From Apricaphanius iberus (Eukaryota; Chordata; Actinopteri; Cyprinodontiformes; Aphaniidae), in assembly GCA_028564705.1 (NCBI GenBank), contig JAPXFQ010002640.1, positions 1,444,501 to 1,508,500 of the forward strand: a stretch of 64,000 nucleotides of DNA, given 5' to 3'. Position 1 is the first letter of the stretch. Every line of letters starts with the position of its first letter. Under the pieces are notes generated by a model. The model saw only the letters and a list, made by a program, of their open reading frames with translations, made no database searches and was not told the DNA's origin. This document shows positions 1 through 11,200 of this stretch, piece by piece. The translations under genes were made by a program, and so were the position numbers.

Positions 1-1056
1 TGTCTTTTTTCTCCACTTTGCAACACGTTTATATTTGATGGTTCATCTGGTCTGATCTGCATTCATAGTCTGTTCAAAAACTGATCCAGAAAACAGGAAA
101 AACTCCCTTGCAGTCATAATTGATTGGTGCTCAGGTGACTCAACAGTTGATCTAACTTTGGATGCCAGGAAAGTGCACACTTTTTTTTAAGTGTGCGCAA
201 TAAAAAAAAAAGAAATAAATTATTACAATCAGGGTTAGAGTTTTTCAAGATGCACTGTGGCAGACAAGGGTATCATATTTGTGAGCTGAGCGGCATATGA
301 AAGTGCACACAAAAGTTTGGCAGTCACATTGTAGTTTAATAAGAACCCAAAATACTGACAAGAATCCTCTGGAGAGCTAAGAACAAAAACAGAACTGGGA
401 ACACTGGAGAACACAGACGAAGGTTAACTCATGCTCCTCAACTTCTCAGCCCACCTGTCCCTCTTTTTACAGTTTGACTCTAATGAAAAAGCCTAGATAA
501 TCTCTTTCAATGTGCTTTACCTTCACTTCACAGCGAAACCTGTGTCATATAACCCCAAATTTACACCAGAGCATCATGCAAGTGTAAATTAGTAGATTTG
601 TAGCGCTCGGACATAAACACTTTGGTTTATATTAATGGGACAAGCAACATTGGCCGTGCTATACTCACATATTAGGAGCTTGGTCATGCTCAAAATAAGT
701 TTGAGTTCTATTTTTTAAGCGTATTCGCGACTATCTTCCGAGCTATGGTTGCGCCAACACAGGAAACAGTCAGAGTTTAGCAAAATGAAACTTCCGTTAG
801 ACTTTTAAAATAGAAGTCCTCGCAATGCATGGCAATGATGTAAACAACAAGTATGTTACTGGGACATCACTGGATGCAAAACAATGGTCAACAAGAGGTT
901 AATTGTCAAACGTGAGAAGATTCCACTCCTTTATGAAACAAAACACATTTTTGAAAAGAGCAATATTAAAAAATAAGAAATCCTTGAGCACAGTATCATC
1001 GAAATTAAATTTAGATGGTAAGTATTTACTTCATAAAAAACCTAACGAAAACTTAC
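1..1056. other. AT-rich non-coding sequence at the left edge
   Basis: I see no open frame with coding character and no exon flanked by good splice sites. If the candidate - strand signal exon at 1057-1126 is real, this stretch is the start of its first intron. I looked for a phase-1 acceptor followed by a cytokine-receptor or Ig-like exon on the - strand and found none; the best pyrimidine-rich acceptor, near 374, runs into a stop codon. Confidence 0.4.
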
Positions 1057-1126
1057 CCATTTTATAATCAAAGAAGAGCAGCAGTAGTGAGGTCCACAGC
1101 TGAGAACCCGCACGCACGATGCTCAT
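1057..1126 (-). CDS. Candidate first coding exon with a signal peptide (partial gene, divergent from the receptor)
   Basis: Read on the - strand, an ATG at 1126 opens 23 codons starting MSIVRAGSQLW, with a hydrophobic core (SLLLLFF), then a consensus splice donor GTAAGT in phase 1. A signal-peptide exon ending in phase 1 is usual for receptors and other secreted proteins. A TATA-like TATTTAAAG lies about 25 bases upstream of the ATG. The gene would run leftward out of the window, head-to-head with the cytokine receptor. No following exon is visible in the 1056 bases that remain, so this may be a chance match. If real, the divergent arrangement recalls the mammalian LIFR/OSMR pair, but that is inference only. 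Confidence 0.3.
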
Positions 1127-2691
1127 TTCACGCTTTGGTGTGAATTGATACCTTTAAATAGACAGGTGTAAAACACGTATGCTCCCATGATACTTTGATT
1201 TAAATGCATGTAAGACTGTCCACTACAGTTGCATTGCTCTGCGTGAAGCTCAGAATTCGACTCCGACAGAAACAATGATACTCCCAGTCACAGGGTGGCG
1301 CTAAACACACAGTCATAAAAAAACTGAAATTAAATAACTGTTTTAAAAAAAATCTGATTAAAGATGTGGTTTATTCCCATAATGGATAATTTCTGTCTGG
1401 TACAAAAAAGGATTAAGAAAAATAAAAACAAATAATTGCAATGATATTCTGAGGAAATTTTTTCCGTTCTTTTTTCCCCCTGCTTTAAATAGTAGTAGTA
1501 GCTATGTATTATTGCTCCCTATATAAGACTACAGTAAAAGCTGTGGACAAACTCATCTTTGCAATGAATAATTGCAAAGGTATAAAGGCAAGGGAGTTTT
1601 ATTTCTATAGAGCATTTCAGCAACAAGGCTATTCAAAGTGCTTTAAATGAAGATTCAATCCAACAGCAAACACAAAAATATTACATCACTGTGTGAAAAT
1701 AAAGTAAAGAAAAGGTGGAACACAAATTTCAAAGGATAATGTCTCTGTTAATTTTAATTAAAGGTAACGCCAAAATTATGGGGTTTTTTGCTCTGATTTA
1801 AAGGAACTATATCATGATATTTTACAGCTTTCAACTTCTGGGATAGACATATATATATACAAAAATATTAGAGTTGGTGTTATACAGTATTATTTTTTCC
1901 TAAAATTTTACTTGTATCCTGTAGTTAATGTTGGACCACGAAGTAAAACGGCTCATTTCTCTATAAACCCACCTCCTCCACCCCCACTCCCATGCGCTCC
2001 GCTCCTCCTGCAGAGCCGCAGCAGCTCGGACTGAAAGAAAAAGTGCTGAGCTTCATCTCAAACAGCATTCTGATGGTGAATTTTTGCACACAATGAAACT
2101 CTGTTTTATTAATGGCTCAGACATTTGCTTTGTTTTATTTTTGCATTTTGTAAAAAACAGAGTAAATAAAGCCTATTTCAGTTGCTAAATCTCCAGGCTT
2201 TAGACAGAGCCGAAACCAACTAGCTGAGTCCACTAAGCAAATCTTTCCAACCCAGTATATAAAAAAGCTGTGGGTGTTGTTTGCACCCGTTTACTGAACA
2301 TTCTGAGTTACCATAGATCAATTAATTAACCCCACAATGCTGTTATAAGATCACAAAAGCAGCTTGATAAATTGCTAACACACATTAGCATTAACATGTA
2401 GCTTCTTACATGTCCATCAGGCGTCTTTGTTCTTTGATCCAGCTGCTGTTCTTTAGGAGTGTAGAATAAAATCCTGTAATCCATGCAGCCAAACTGGCGA
2501 TTCCAAAGAGAAAGTAAAAACTCCAACAAAAAAAGTGTTTTAAGCTTCCAAAAACCAAAGCACCCACGAACTTTTAGAAGAAGGAGGGTGTGTTTGGAAC
2601 TCTAGCAGAGGTAAGCCGCTCTCCCTGTAGGGGCGGTGCAGACACCTCAAGCAGTCAACTTTCAGCTAGTGATGTCACTAGTTGAACACTC
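1127..2691. other. Non-coding stretch with a short LINE-tail-like segment
   Basis: No gene seen. Bases about 1595-1665 contain the wording typical of L2-type LINE 3' ends in - orientation: an ATTT..TATAGAGCATTTCA segment followed by CAAAGTGCTTTAAATG, also seen near 8930, 24170, 38490 and 62850. A C-rich, CpG-containing patch at 1970-2030 stands out from AT-rich surroundings and may belong to an unidentified repeat. Confidence 0.4.
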
Positions 2692-3348
2692 AAGCCTAGT
2701 TTATGCTTCTCTGTTTTGACAGAGACAAGTTGACACAAAAACATTATTTATCAACGTAAAGGCTCTCCCTCACCTACGCAAGGACGCACGGAGGCTCAAT
2801 ATCTCCCCATCTGTCTCAGTCAACAGAGAGCTTATGCATCTGATTGGTCAGTTTCAGCAACAGCCAGAGATCGCCTCACCAGAAGAGGGCTCTATAGTCG
2901 CTGTAATCAGTAGTTAATGCATACCACGACATGCTTTATTTCGAACGGATAATTTATCTAATCTGTTCTTTTGACGATTTTTAACACAGGGAGATGTAGA
3001 GAAATAACCAAACTGCTGCTCTGTTTTTTTCCATGTGTTTTTAGAGTATTCTATGAGCTGCACCTCTAGTAAAAGCTTTACAGCTTAATCAAAACGTACT
3101 TTCTGTCGTCCATTGCTCCTTCAGGAAGAAATGCGTTCACAAGCCTAGAAAAAAAATGAAACAGTGCTGTGATAGTAGGCAGAGACACCATGAAAAGTTA
3201 GCAACCCCTGCTGTCTTGGTCGACAAACGCTAAAAAAACAAAAGAAAGGGGAGAGGAAAAAACTGACTACTATAAACGAAAAACGTCTCAGTCAATACGT
3301 CTGTGCCTGAGTGAAAATTTGCAGGTCGGAGAAGCATAAACTAAGCTT
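2692..3348. mobile_element. Short inverted-repeat DNA element (MITE-like)
   Basis: The two ends are inverted copies: AAGCCTAGTTTATGCTTCTC at the left and, reverse-complemented, AAGCTTAGTTTATGCTTCTC at the right, 19 of 20 bases identical. The inside has no transposase frame. The superfamily is not clear and no convincing target-site duplication was found. Confidence 0.6.
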
Positions 3349-6300
3349 CAGCCGTTTTCTAGGAGAGGGAGGATCAGTTGCTTAGATAGCAGAATTCAGG
3401 AGGATTACTCAGACATCGGTGAATTAAGCCAATAATCACTCGGTTGGATTTTATTTATGAGAAAATTACTTTACCAGATGGTTGAAAACTCCAAAAGTTT
3501 GATTTTGCATGATATAGGCCCTTAGTGTTTCAGCAGTTCTGCAGTTTTCTGGAAGTTTCTTTCAGATTTGAGGAGCATTTGAGAACAAATAACTTTAAAC
3601 AGCTGTTTGGTTTTTCTCTGTTTTTCAAGAACTCTTTATCAATGGATGTCTTTGAGAATCCAATCTGAATCACTGCAAAACCCGTGTCTGCATGTGGCAA
3701 CAAGTCTGCATTGATAATACCATACAATACCAAACCGTAATTGTCTCCCATGGAGCTGTGCCACCTTTGCGAGGAAAATACGTATGTGAAGCAAAATCTT
3801 AAGCTTGAGCTGACCTCATATTTTTTTTCTGATTAAAAGGACTAAACAAACACGTTACAACAAAGAACTGCGCACCAAATAAATGTCCTCCTGTTTGATT
3901 ATGACTGATAACGCTGGGGATTATAGAGACATCAAAGCTCCTTCCTATACCATTTTATGTCATGTAGCAGCTTTTAAACATGATTTTAGGTACAACTCTG
4001 TCATTTAAATAATAATGATGATAAACAAACCGCCAACTGGAGGTTAAAAGTAACAGAAAGGACATGCTCATGTCAAACATCAAATCAGACAACAGAAAAA
4101 CAAAGCCAAGCCACCAGATAAACCAAGATAAACTTACCCAAAACTCAACCCGAAAACCGGCAAATAGCCAACAAAGGAGTGCAGTCAGAGCAAAATAACA
4201 ACAACTCCATATGACAATAAAATACCAGGGTATCATACCTACACTAGTAATGATTACAAAAAACACAGCTTGATTGATCATATAGATTTTAATGTAAATA
4301 TGTGTTGGCTATTCACTTGTCCGTTCATTTAAAAGGTTTTAAAAAGTTTCTCTATAGAATGAATTCAGTGACATTTAACAATCTCAGAGGGAAGGGTAAT
4401 TGGCTGAGTCACTTATCATATTTAATGTGGCCTCCTTATTAACATGATAACTGGTTTAACCTCACAAAAGATTTTACTGCACGCTATTTTGATATGAAGA
4501 TTGTAGGTCATACATTTACATTTCACAGATAATTTAATATTTGGATATTGATGTAATTTGTATAATTTGTGATTAAGAGAATATCGAAAGTAAACATTCA
4601 TGCAGTTGTTTTAATACATGCATTATGATGGTCAAAAATCAGCTTGATAGTCTAATATATATATCTATTCTTCACTAAATGAACGCATCTCTGTTTGGCT
4701 GTTTTTCTCCCCTAGAAAGTTGCAGACCTACAGCTTGTTAATTTTATGACCCTGTACGTTTTTCTCCAACACTACTCGGTCCTGGCAAAGGAACAGGCGC
4801 AAATCTGCTGGGGGTTTCCTCTTGTTAAAAGTGAGTCATACATTTCTGCTGTCACCATATTCTCAGACTAACATATTAAAATGATCAGCTAGAATGACTT
4901 AAATTGTTTATGTGAAAATAACATAACTACAGCTTTAAAACAAATAGCTTTGTAATTATATGGAAATGAAGTTAAATATATATGTGTTAAATATCCTTTT
5001 ATTTTTTTTATTGAAAATGTAAATTTTTAGGGCATAATCAACCAGAATGGATCATTCCACCAACCTATGTTCAATAAGTAAACATATCTTTATGGGCTTT
5101 TTTTTTCAGATTATGCAAACAGGTGCTACATTTGTTTTCATGTTTGTAACTTCTCAGAACAGTAAAGACAGCTTTTTTAACCATAAAGAAATTACCACAA
5201 CAAAAAAGCCCAAAGTATTTTATTTACAATTGACTGTTGAAAATGAAATAAAACGAAGAATATAACATAACATAGAAAACGGGTCCAAATCACAGTCACA
5301 AGTGAAGGGAGCAGATTTTTCTTTATAAATTCTCTGGACACGATTTAGTTGAACAGTTTGCTCAAATATTAGGAGAAGGACCAAAATCGAATTCTGAAAT
5401 TAGGATTCCTCTCAATCGCAGGTGGACAAAGGTACAGTCTTAAAAATGCTATTTAAATGCTAAATCATTTACAGTGGCTGATGCACTTGTGAAGAGAAAA
5501 ACATTCTGTCATGAAGATATTTTACTTCATTGTCAGCTCAGTAGTTAATTGTACACAATATGTGTTGATTGCAGAATGCAAAAGTTTAAAACAAAAACAA
5601 AAAATCAAGCATAGAGAGGTTACAGGAGGAAGAGAGCGGCGATGTGGTTGACGATTCGATTTGCAGGAAGACGGCCACCAAACGAAATTCTGCTTAAGGA
5701 CTTTTTTAAACTTTAGTTCTGCTAAGAATCTGCAAAATTTTATTGTAGCTGTATTATTTATTTATTTATTTATTTATTTATGTGTTTTTGAAATGGAAAA
5801 CCACATACATCAAATCATGCTTTCTTTTTTATAGGCTGCCATTGTTTTTAATTAAATGTGCTTTTCCTTCATGGGGTATTGAGAGCTGTAAAAAATATTT
5901 TTCTTGGTTCTTGTTTTCGATCAAATCCAAAGAGAGTCTTCTATTTAAAAGGAAAATTGTGAAATGTTGTTGTTCATTTGTGGTTTAAGTCAAGTACAGT
6001 GTTTCATCCAAAGCTCCAACAAGCTACGGCTGCACGTGTATGCACACAACGGTGGGAAGTCCTGACTGATTTTATGCATTTACTGCACATTTTTTGGTAA
6101 TGCACAGGAAACGACAGCTGCTCTATCTTTGTCTCGCCATCCCAAAGATCAACAGTTGAAACAGAGTGCTGTCTTTGCAGAAAACTGCACTTCAACTCCG
6201 CTCCTGTTTCATTAAAGCAACAGGTTTCTCCTGAGAGCCACACAGAGACACACACTTGCTGGTTTCAGCATGAGAATTTGTCTGTGTGTGTTTTTTTTTT

Positions 6301-6659
6301 TCACCTGAAATTTGCACACGATTCTTTGAAAGCGAGAAGAGCTCCTGAAATTACCAGACGGAAAGTCATTTGGGCTCTTGTGTTGAATCACAGAGAGCCT
6401 TTCAGTAACTGCGCACAGAGAAGTTTCTGAAAAGCTGCCTACAACAATTAAAACACATATTCGGTCTTGCAAACAGAAACTTTACTCATTTGTCTCTCCA
6501 TGTCAGGAGTCCTTTGCAGGTCACATTTGTTCTCACAGAAGCAAACGAGCTTTTCATGTCGAGCGGCCCTATTTTTAGAAAGAAGAAGTTGAGAAACAAA
6601 AAAACATTTAGTTTTTTCTGAGAGCCTCTGTTTCTCATCAGTCTGTGAGTCGCTCCTTA
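3349..6659. other. AT-rich non-coding region upstream of the receptor
   Basis: No exon could be supported. It has a TTTA microsatellite at about 5755-5781 and long A/T runs. A hydrophobic - strand frame at 3955-4281 has no homology I recognise and is treated as chance. Confidence 0.45.
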
Positions 6660-6835
6660 CTAAGTCATCATTTGTCTCCGCCCCTCCTCGCTGTGCGTAA
6701 AACTCCCCAGAATTTTTCCTCCTTGTTCAGTCTGAACAAAGCAGCCGGGCCGTGTACCACGCTTGTGAATGGCAGCGGGCTTTGGGTGTAGGATTCCTCC
6801 CTATCCACTGTCGCGGTTTCTGTCTCTCAGGCGTC
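6660..6835 (+). promoter_or_regulatory. Putative 5' region of the cytokine receptor
   Basis: This stretch is more GC-rich than its surroundings. It holds a GC-box-like CCGCCCCTCC near 6678, a perfect 17-base odd palindrome TTGTTCAG-T-CTGAACAA (6723-6739) and, just before the start codon, a pyrimidine-rich acceptor (TTTCTGTCTCTCAG, ending at 6830). The acceptor implies that the first coding exon begins at 6831 and that an untranslated exon lies upstream. The palindrome may be a transcription-factor site; none is assigned. Confidence 0.4.
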
Positions 6836-6917
6836 ATGTCGGGCCGCGGATTGCAGAACCTTTATTCAGAGCCAAAATACCTTTCATTTGGAATGTATTT
6901 GCATGTTCTCATCCTTG
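6836..6917 (+). CDS. Receptor coding exon 1 (start and first part of signal peptide)
   Basis: ATG at 6836 follows the acceptor at 6830. A second in-frame ATG at 6893 (MYLHVLILG) would give a more typical signal peptide with its hydrophobic core directly after the start. The exon ends in phase 1 at the donor GTAAGA. The first ATG adds 19 mostly polar residues ahead of the core, so the second could be the real start. Confidence 0.7.
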
Positions 6918-7994
6918 GTAAGACATCTGAACATTTGGTCTTCTTTTACCTCTTTTAAATGGTTTTTATATCTTGTTTGCAGGTTCCTTTCTACGTTGTG
7001 CTTCTATTTCAATATATTGCATGCATCATCACATTTTCATAAATTTCTTATTTGTATTCAAGGTTTGCTGCTTCTTCTCTATATTCCAATCTTCACACAC
7101 ATCCAAGTTTCTGCAGGTAGGACTGAGTTTCTTTCTTTCCTGAACTGTAGCCCATTTATATTCTTCCCACCATGAGAGTGACCCTGAATTGCCCAAATGC
7201 ATCATACATGAATTTTAGTAACAGCTACCTTAAAAACTAATTTTGTTCTGTACCTGTGAATGCTGTTAAGGTGTGCCATGAGAAAATTTGATGAGGGAAT
7301 AAAATTAAATGCTTGGTGAATACGTTATAATATAACAATTGAGAAATCCAGGTTTTTCTAATTTGAAATTAATACAATTCCTTGACTATTATTTCTTGTA
7401 TCAAGCTTTGGGGTGTTACTGGACTAAAATTAGTGTTTTATAACAATATTTTGATCCAGAAATGTGCAAGTCAAAGAATATTTCTGCTAAATACCAACAC
7501 TGTGGTATTCACCCAGGTAAGCACATCCATATATCAGTCACGGTCTTTTTAAACATCAGCTGGTGCGTCAGAACAGAGATCGGAAAATCAAGTGTTTCTG
7601 CTTTTACAGATGGAGTCCGTAACCTAGACTGTTTTAGTAAATACAAACGTGATCCCAATTGTACGTGGGAACCTGGAAAACGTCAGAGAAAGTCAGAGAA
7701 ATTGTACACATTGATCTTTCAACAACCGTAAGACACAAACCTTCTCTTAATGTTGTTGTTTTTTAAATACATTTTTACGATATTTTTGTAAGTTCATTTC
7801 TTTTAAATCTCTGTCTTTGCAGGGATAAATCCCACTGTAAAGTTTTCTACAACCTCACCAAACCCTATCAAAACATTAGAATATTTGGTGATTACTACTT
7901 GATAGTGGAAGTTTTTGAAAGCGCAGAAAAACCTAATTGCACTAGAGCAGTCTTCAGAGGTTCACCAAAGAGCCTGTGTAAGTTCATGCGCACG

Positions 7995-8056
<62 letters not shown>

Positions 8057-8170
8057 TGATAAGATAAGATAAGCCTTTAATAATCTCACAGTGGAGAAAT
8101 TTACTTGTTACAATCAGCTCTCAGAACAGGCAGGAAAATGAGCACACAAGAATTAAATGGTAAGTAGAGG

Positions 8171-8222
<52 letters not shown>

Positions 8223-11200
8223 TTCCATGCTTTAAATAATTTAGAAGCTGTTTATGTTGCTGCATCACGCTATCTAACTGGATACAGCACCAAAAATTGA
8301 ATGGCCCGGAATTACGTTGGCTGTGAGCTCAGCGATCAGTCGGCTTTGCCTATGGGGACTATGGGAAACTGTTTCAAAGAAAACTGACTAAACTAACCTT
8401 TTCTTCATCAATGAATATTCATGTATTGTCACTTTAAATTCTTTTCAATGCATGAACCTGATAAGTTCAATAAAAGTGTTGATTTAAAACAACAATCTAA
8501 GAATCTGTTACACAAAGTAATCTCACAGATACTGTGGCAAGAGACACAACAAGGGCCGGGCAGGATTTGATCCCACAACTCCCAGGTGAGAGTCATGCGT
8601 GCTAACCATTCAGCCAAAGGGATATTCTCATGGCCAAGCAGCCAGGGCTCAGCATCAATTGGAGCCATACTGACAGGACCTCCACACTGTCACACCTCTC
8701 CCCCTCTTATCACAAGCGCATCATTGTGCTTCTGCACAGGGTGCCACAAAGTTCGAATCCATGGACTTATTACCAGTATCACATGGATCCTGCCAGCAAT
8801 GCCAAATGTGGCAAGGTAGACAACGAGGGCCCGGGCAGGATTCGATCCATTACTCAAAGAAACAAGTACTGCGGTCTGAATAAATTAAAGTTTTTTTTTT
8901 TGGCTTTAATGGCAAGGCAAGGCAATTTTTTAAGGCAATTTTTTGTATAGCACACTTTCAACACAAGGTAATACAACGTGCCTTACATGATTCGGTGGAA
9001 GAGAAACCAAACATATGATAAAAGCATGTAAAGTATAAACAGCAAACGTATTAAAATTAGAAAAACCATTAGAATCAATAAAAGAAAACATTTAACGTTT
9101 GACTAAAATTTAGGAAAAGCATAAAAAGAACATGTATGTCAAAAATTTATATTAAAACATTACTCAAAGGCAGATCTAAACAGTAGAATTGTAATCTGTG
9201 ATTCAAAAGAGTTCAAAGATTCAGCAGCTTTATAGTCATTAGGAAGTTTATTCCAGATTTAAGGGGAAGAGAAACTGAAAAAGCTGCCTCTCCATGTTTA
9301 GTTCTAATTCTAGGCATGTTTAGTAAACTAGAGTTGGAGGACCTGAGTGGTCTTCTGGGTTGGTATTGTGACAACAGGTCTTCAACATACTTTGGTGCTA
9401 AATCATTTAATGATTTATAAACTAGTAGGGGTATTTTAAAGTCTATCCTCTGAGCTACAGGGAGCCCGTGTAAGGACGTTAGAACTGGGGTGATGCGTTC
9501 TACTTTCCTGGTTCTATTGAGCATGCAGCAGTGTTCTGGATCAGCTGCAGCTGTCTGAGTGACTTTAGGTAGACCTGTGAGAAGGACGCTGTTGCAGGAC
9601 TCAATCCGAATAAAGAGTAATGCATGGATGAGTTTTTCAAGAATCCTAGAAATGATCTTCAGGTGATGACTTAACGCAATCTGCTGGGATTCCTTACACA
9701 GATTGAAATTCAAATTGTATTGAAATGAATTTTGTTTTAAAGTGCCTTGAGATGACATTTGATATGAATTCGTGCTATATAAAGAAAAGTGAATTGAATT
9801 GATAGAAGGCTGACCTTGTTATTACCTTCATGTGACCCTGGAGGTTCAGATCTGAGTCCATTATTGCACTTAGATTACGCGCCTGATCATCAGTTTCTAG
9901 TTGAATAAACTGAAGCTGTGTGCTGACTCTTGATTGTTCCTCTTTAGGTCCAAAAATAATTACTTCATAAGAATTAATTTTGTTTCTTTTAAGCTGGAGA
10001 AAGTTATGGGACATCAAGCTATTGATTTGTTGAATGCATCATTTAGAGTCTGGATGGGATCAAAATCACCTGGTGACATGGTAAAGTGCAGCTGAGTGCA
10101 ATCTGAATAGGTATGGTAACTAATCTTGTAAAATGCTATAACTGGGTTAGTGGAAGCATTTAAATATCGAACAGAAGGGGTCCGAGATGGAGCCCTGGGG
10201 GACCCCCACATGTGATTTATGTCTGTTCAGATATGAAATTGTCTATTCACACAAAGAAATCTCTGTTCTTCAGGTAGAACTCAAACCAGTCAAGTACTGC
10301 ACAAGAGAGTCTAACCCAGATCTCCAGTCGTTCCAGTAGTATTTTGTGGTCAACAGTGTCAAATGCTCCACTGAGGTCCAACAGAATCAGCACTGTGGTT
10401 CTGCCACATTCTGTATTCATGCTGATGTCATTGAAGACTTTAATGAGGGTGTCCTCAGTGCTGTGGCCAGCTCGAAAACCAGACTGAAAATGATCAAAGA
10501 AGTTTGTCATTGTTAGGAATTTATTCAATTGTAGAAACACATCTTTTTCAATTATCTTGTTGATTAATGGGAGATTAGAGATTAATGACCATGATGTCAT
10601 TTGGAGGAAAATGGGGAAGGCTAGCACCCCATTAAAAAACACTGGTGAAGAATGAGGGCTGCAGCATCAGGTTGTGTGGGTGTTTCACAGCAAGAGAGTG
10701 GCGCACTTCCCAAAATAGACAGCATCACATGAAAAGGAAGGAAGGTTATCAGGAAAAATTTAAACAGCTTCTTGGGATTATCTTGTTTTATGTTCTTATT
10801 TAACTCAGACTGGTAAGGAGGAATATTACCTGTAGTTGACATGTTTTGGCAAATCGCTTCCGCCTTAATCAGGCAGAAGCGATTCTGCAATGATAAGATA
10901 TGATCAAATAAGAATTCAAAGCAGATAAATAATTAATAAATAATAGCTAGTTAAAAGCTAAAATAAAAATTCAATCAAATAATACATACAGAGTGATTAA
11001 AACATATATTAGTAAATAATAATCTGTTAAAAGCTATGCCAAAAAGGTGAGTCGTGAGCCTGCTCTTAAAAACATGAACGTTCTCTGCGGCCCTGAGGTC
11101 CTCTGGCAGCCTGCTCCAGAGGTGAGGGCCATAGTAATTGAAAGACCCCTCACCATGACTCCGTGTCCTGACATTTTGGGATGACAAAAACACTTGTAAA

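Noticed and set aside
3955..4281. 108-residue hydrophobic frame on the - strand
   Set aside because: It is rich in F, W, L and S with no recognised family, no splice context and no domain pattern. AT-rich DNA readily gives such frames.
8533..8640. A tRNA gene
   Set aside because: A and B boxes are recognisable, but the stems do not pair well and the same sequence recurs with shared flanks, so it is a SINE.
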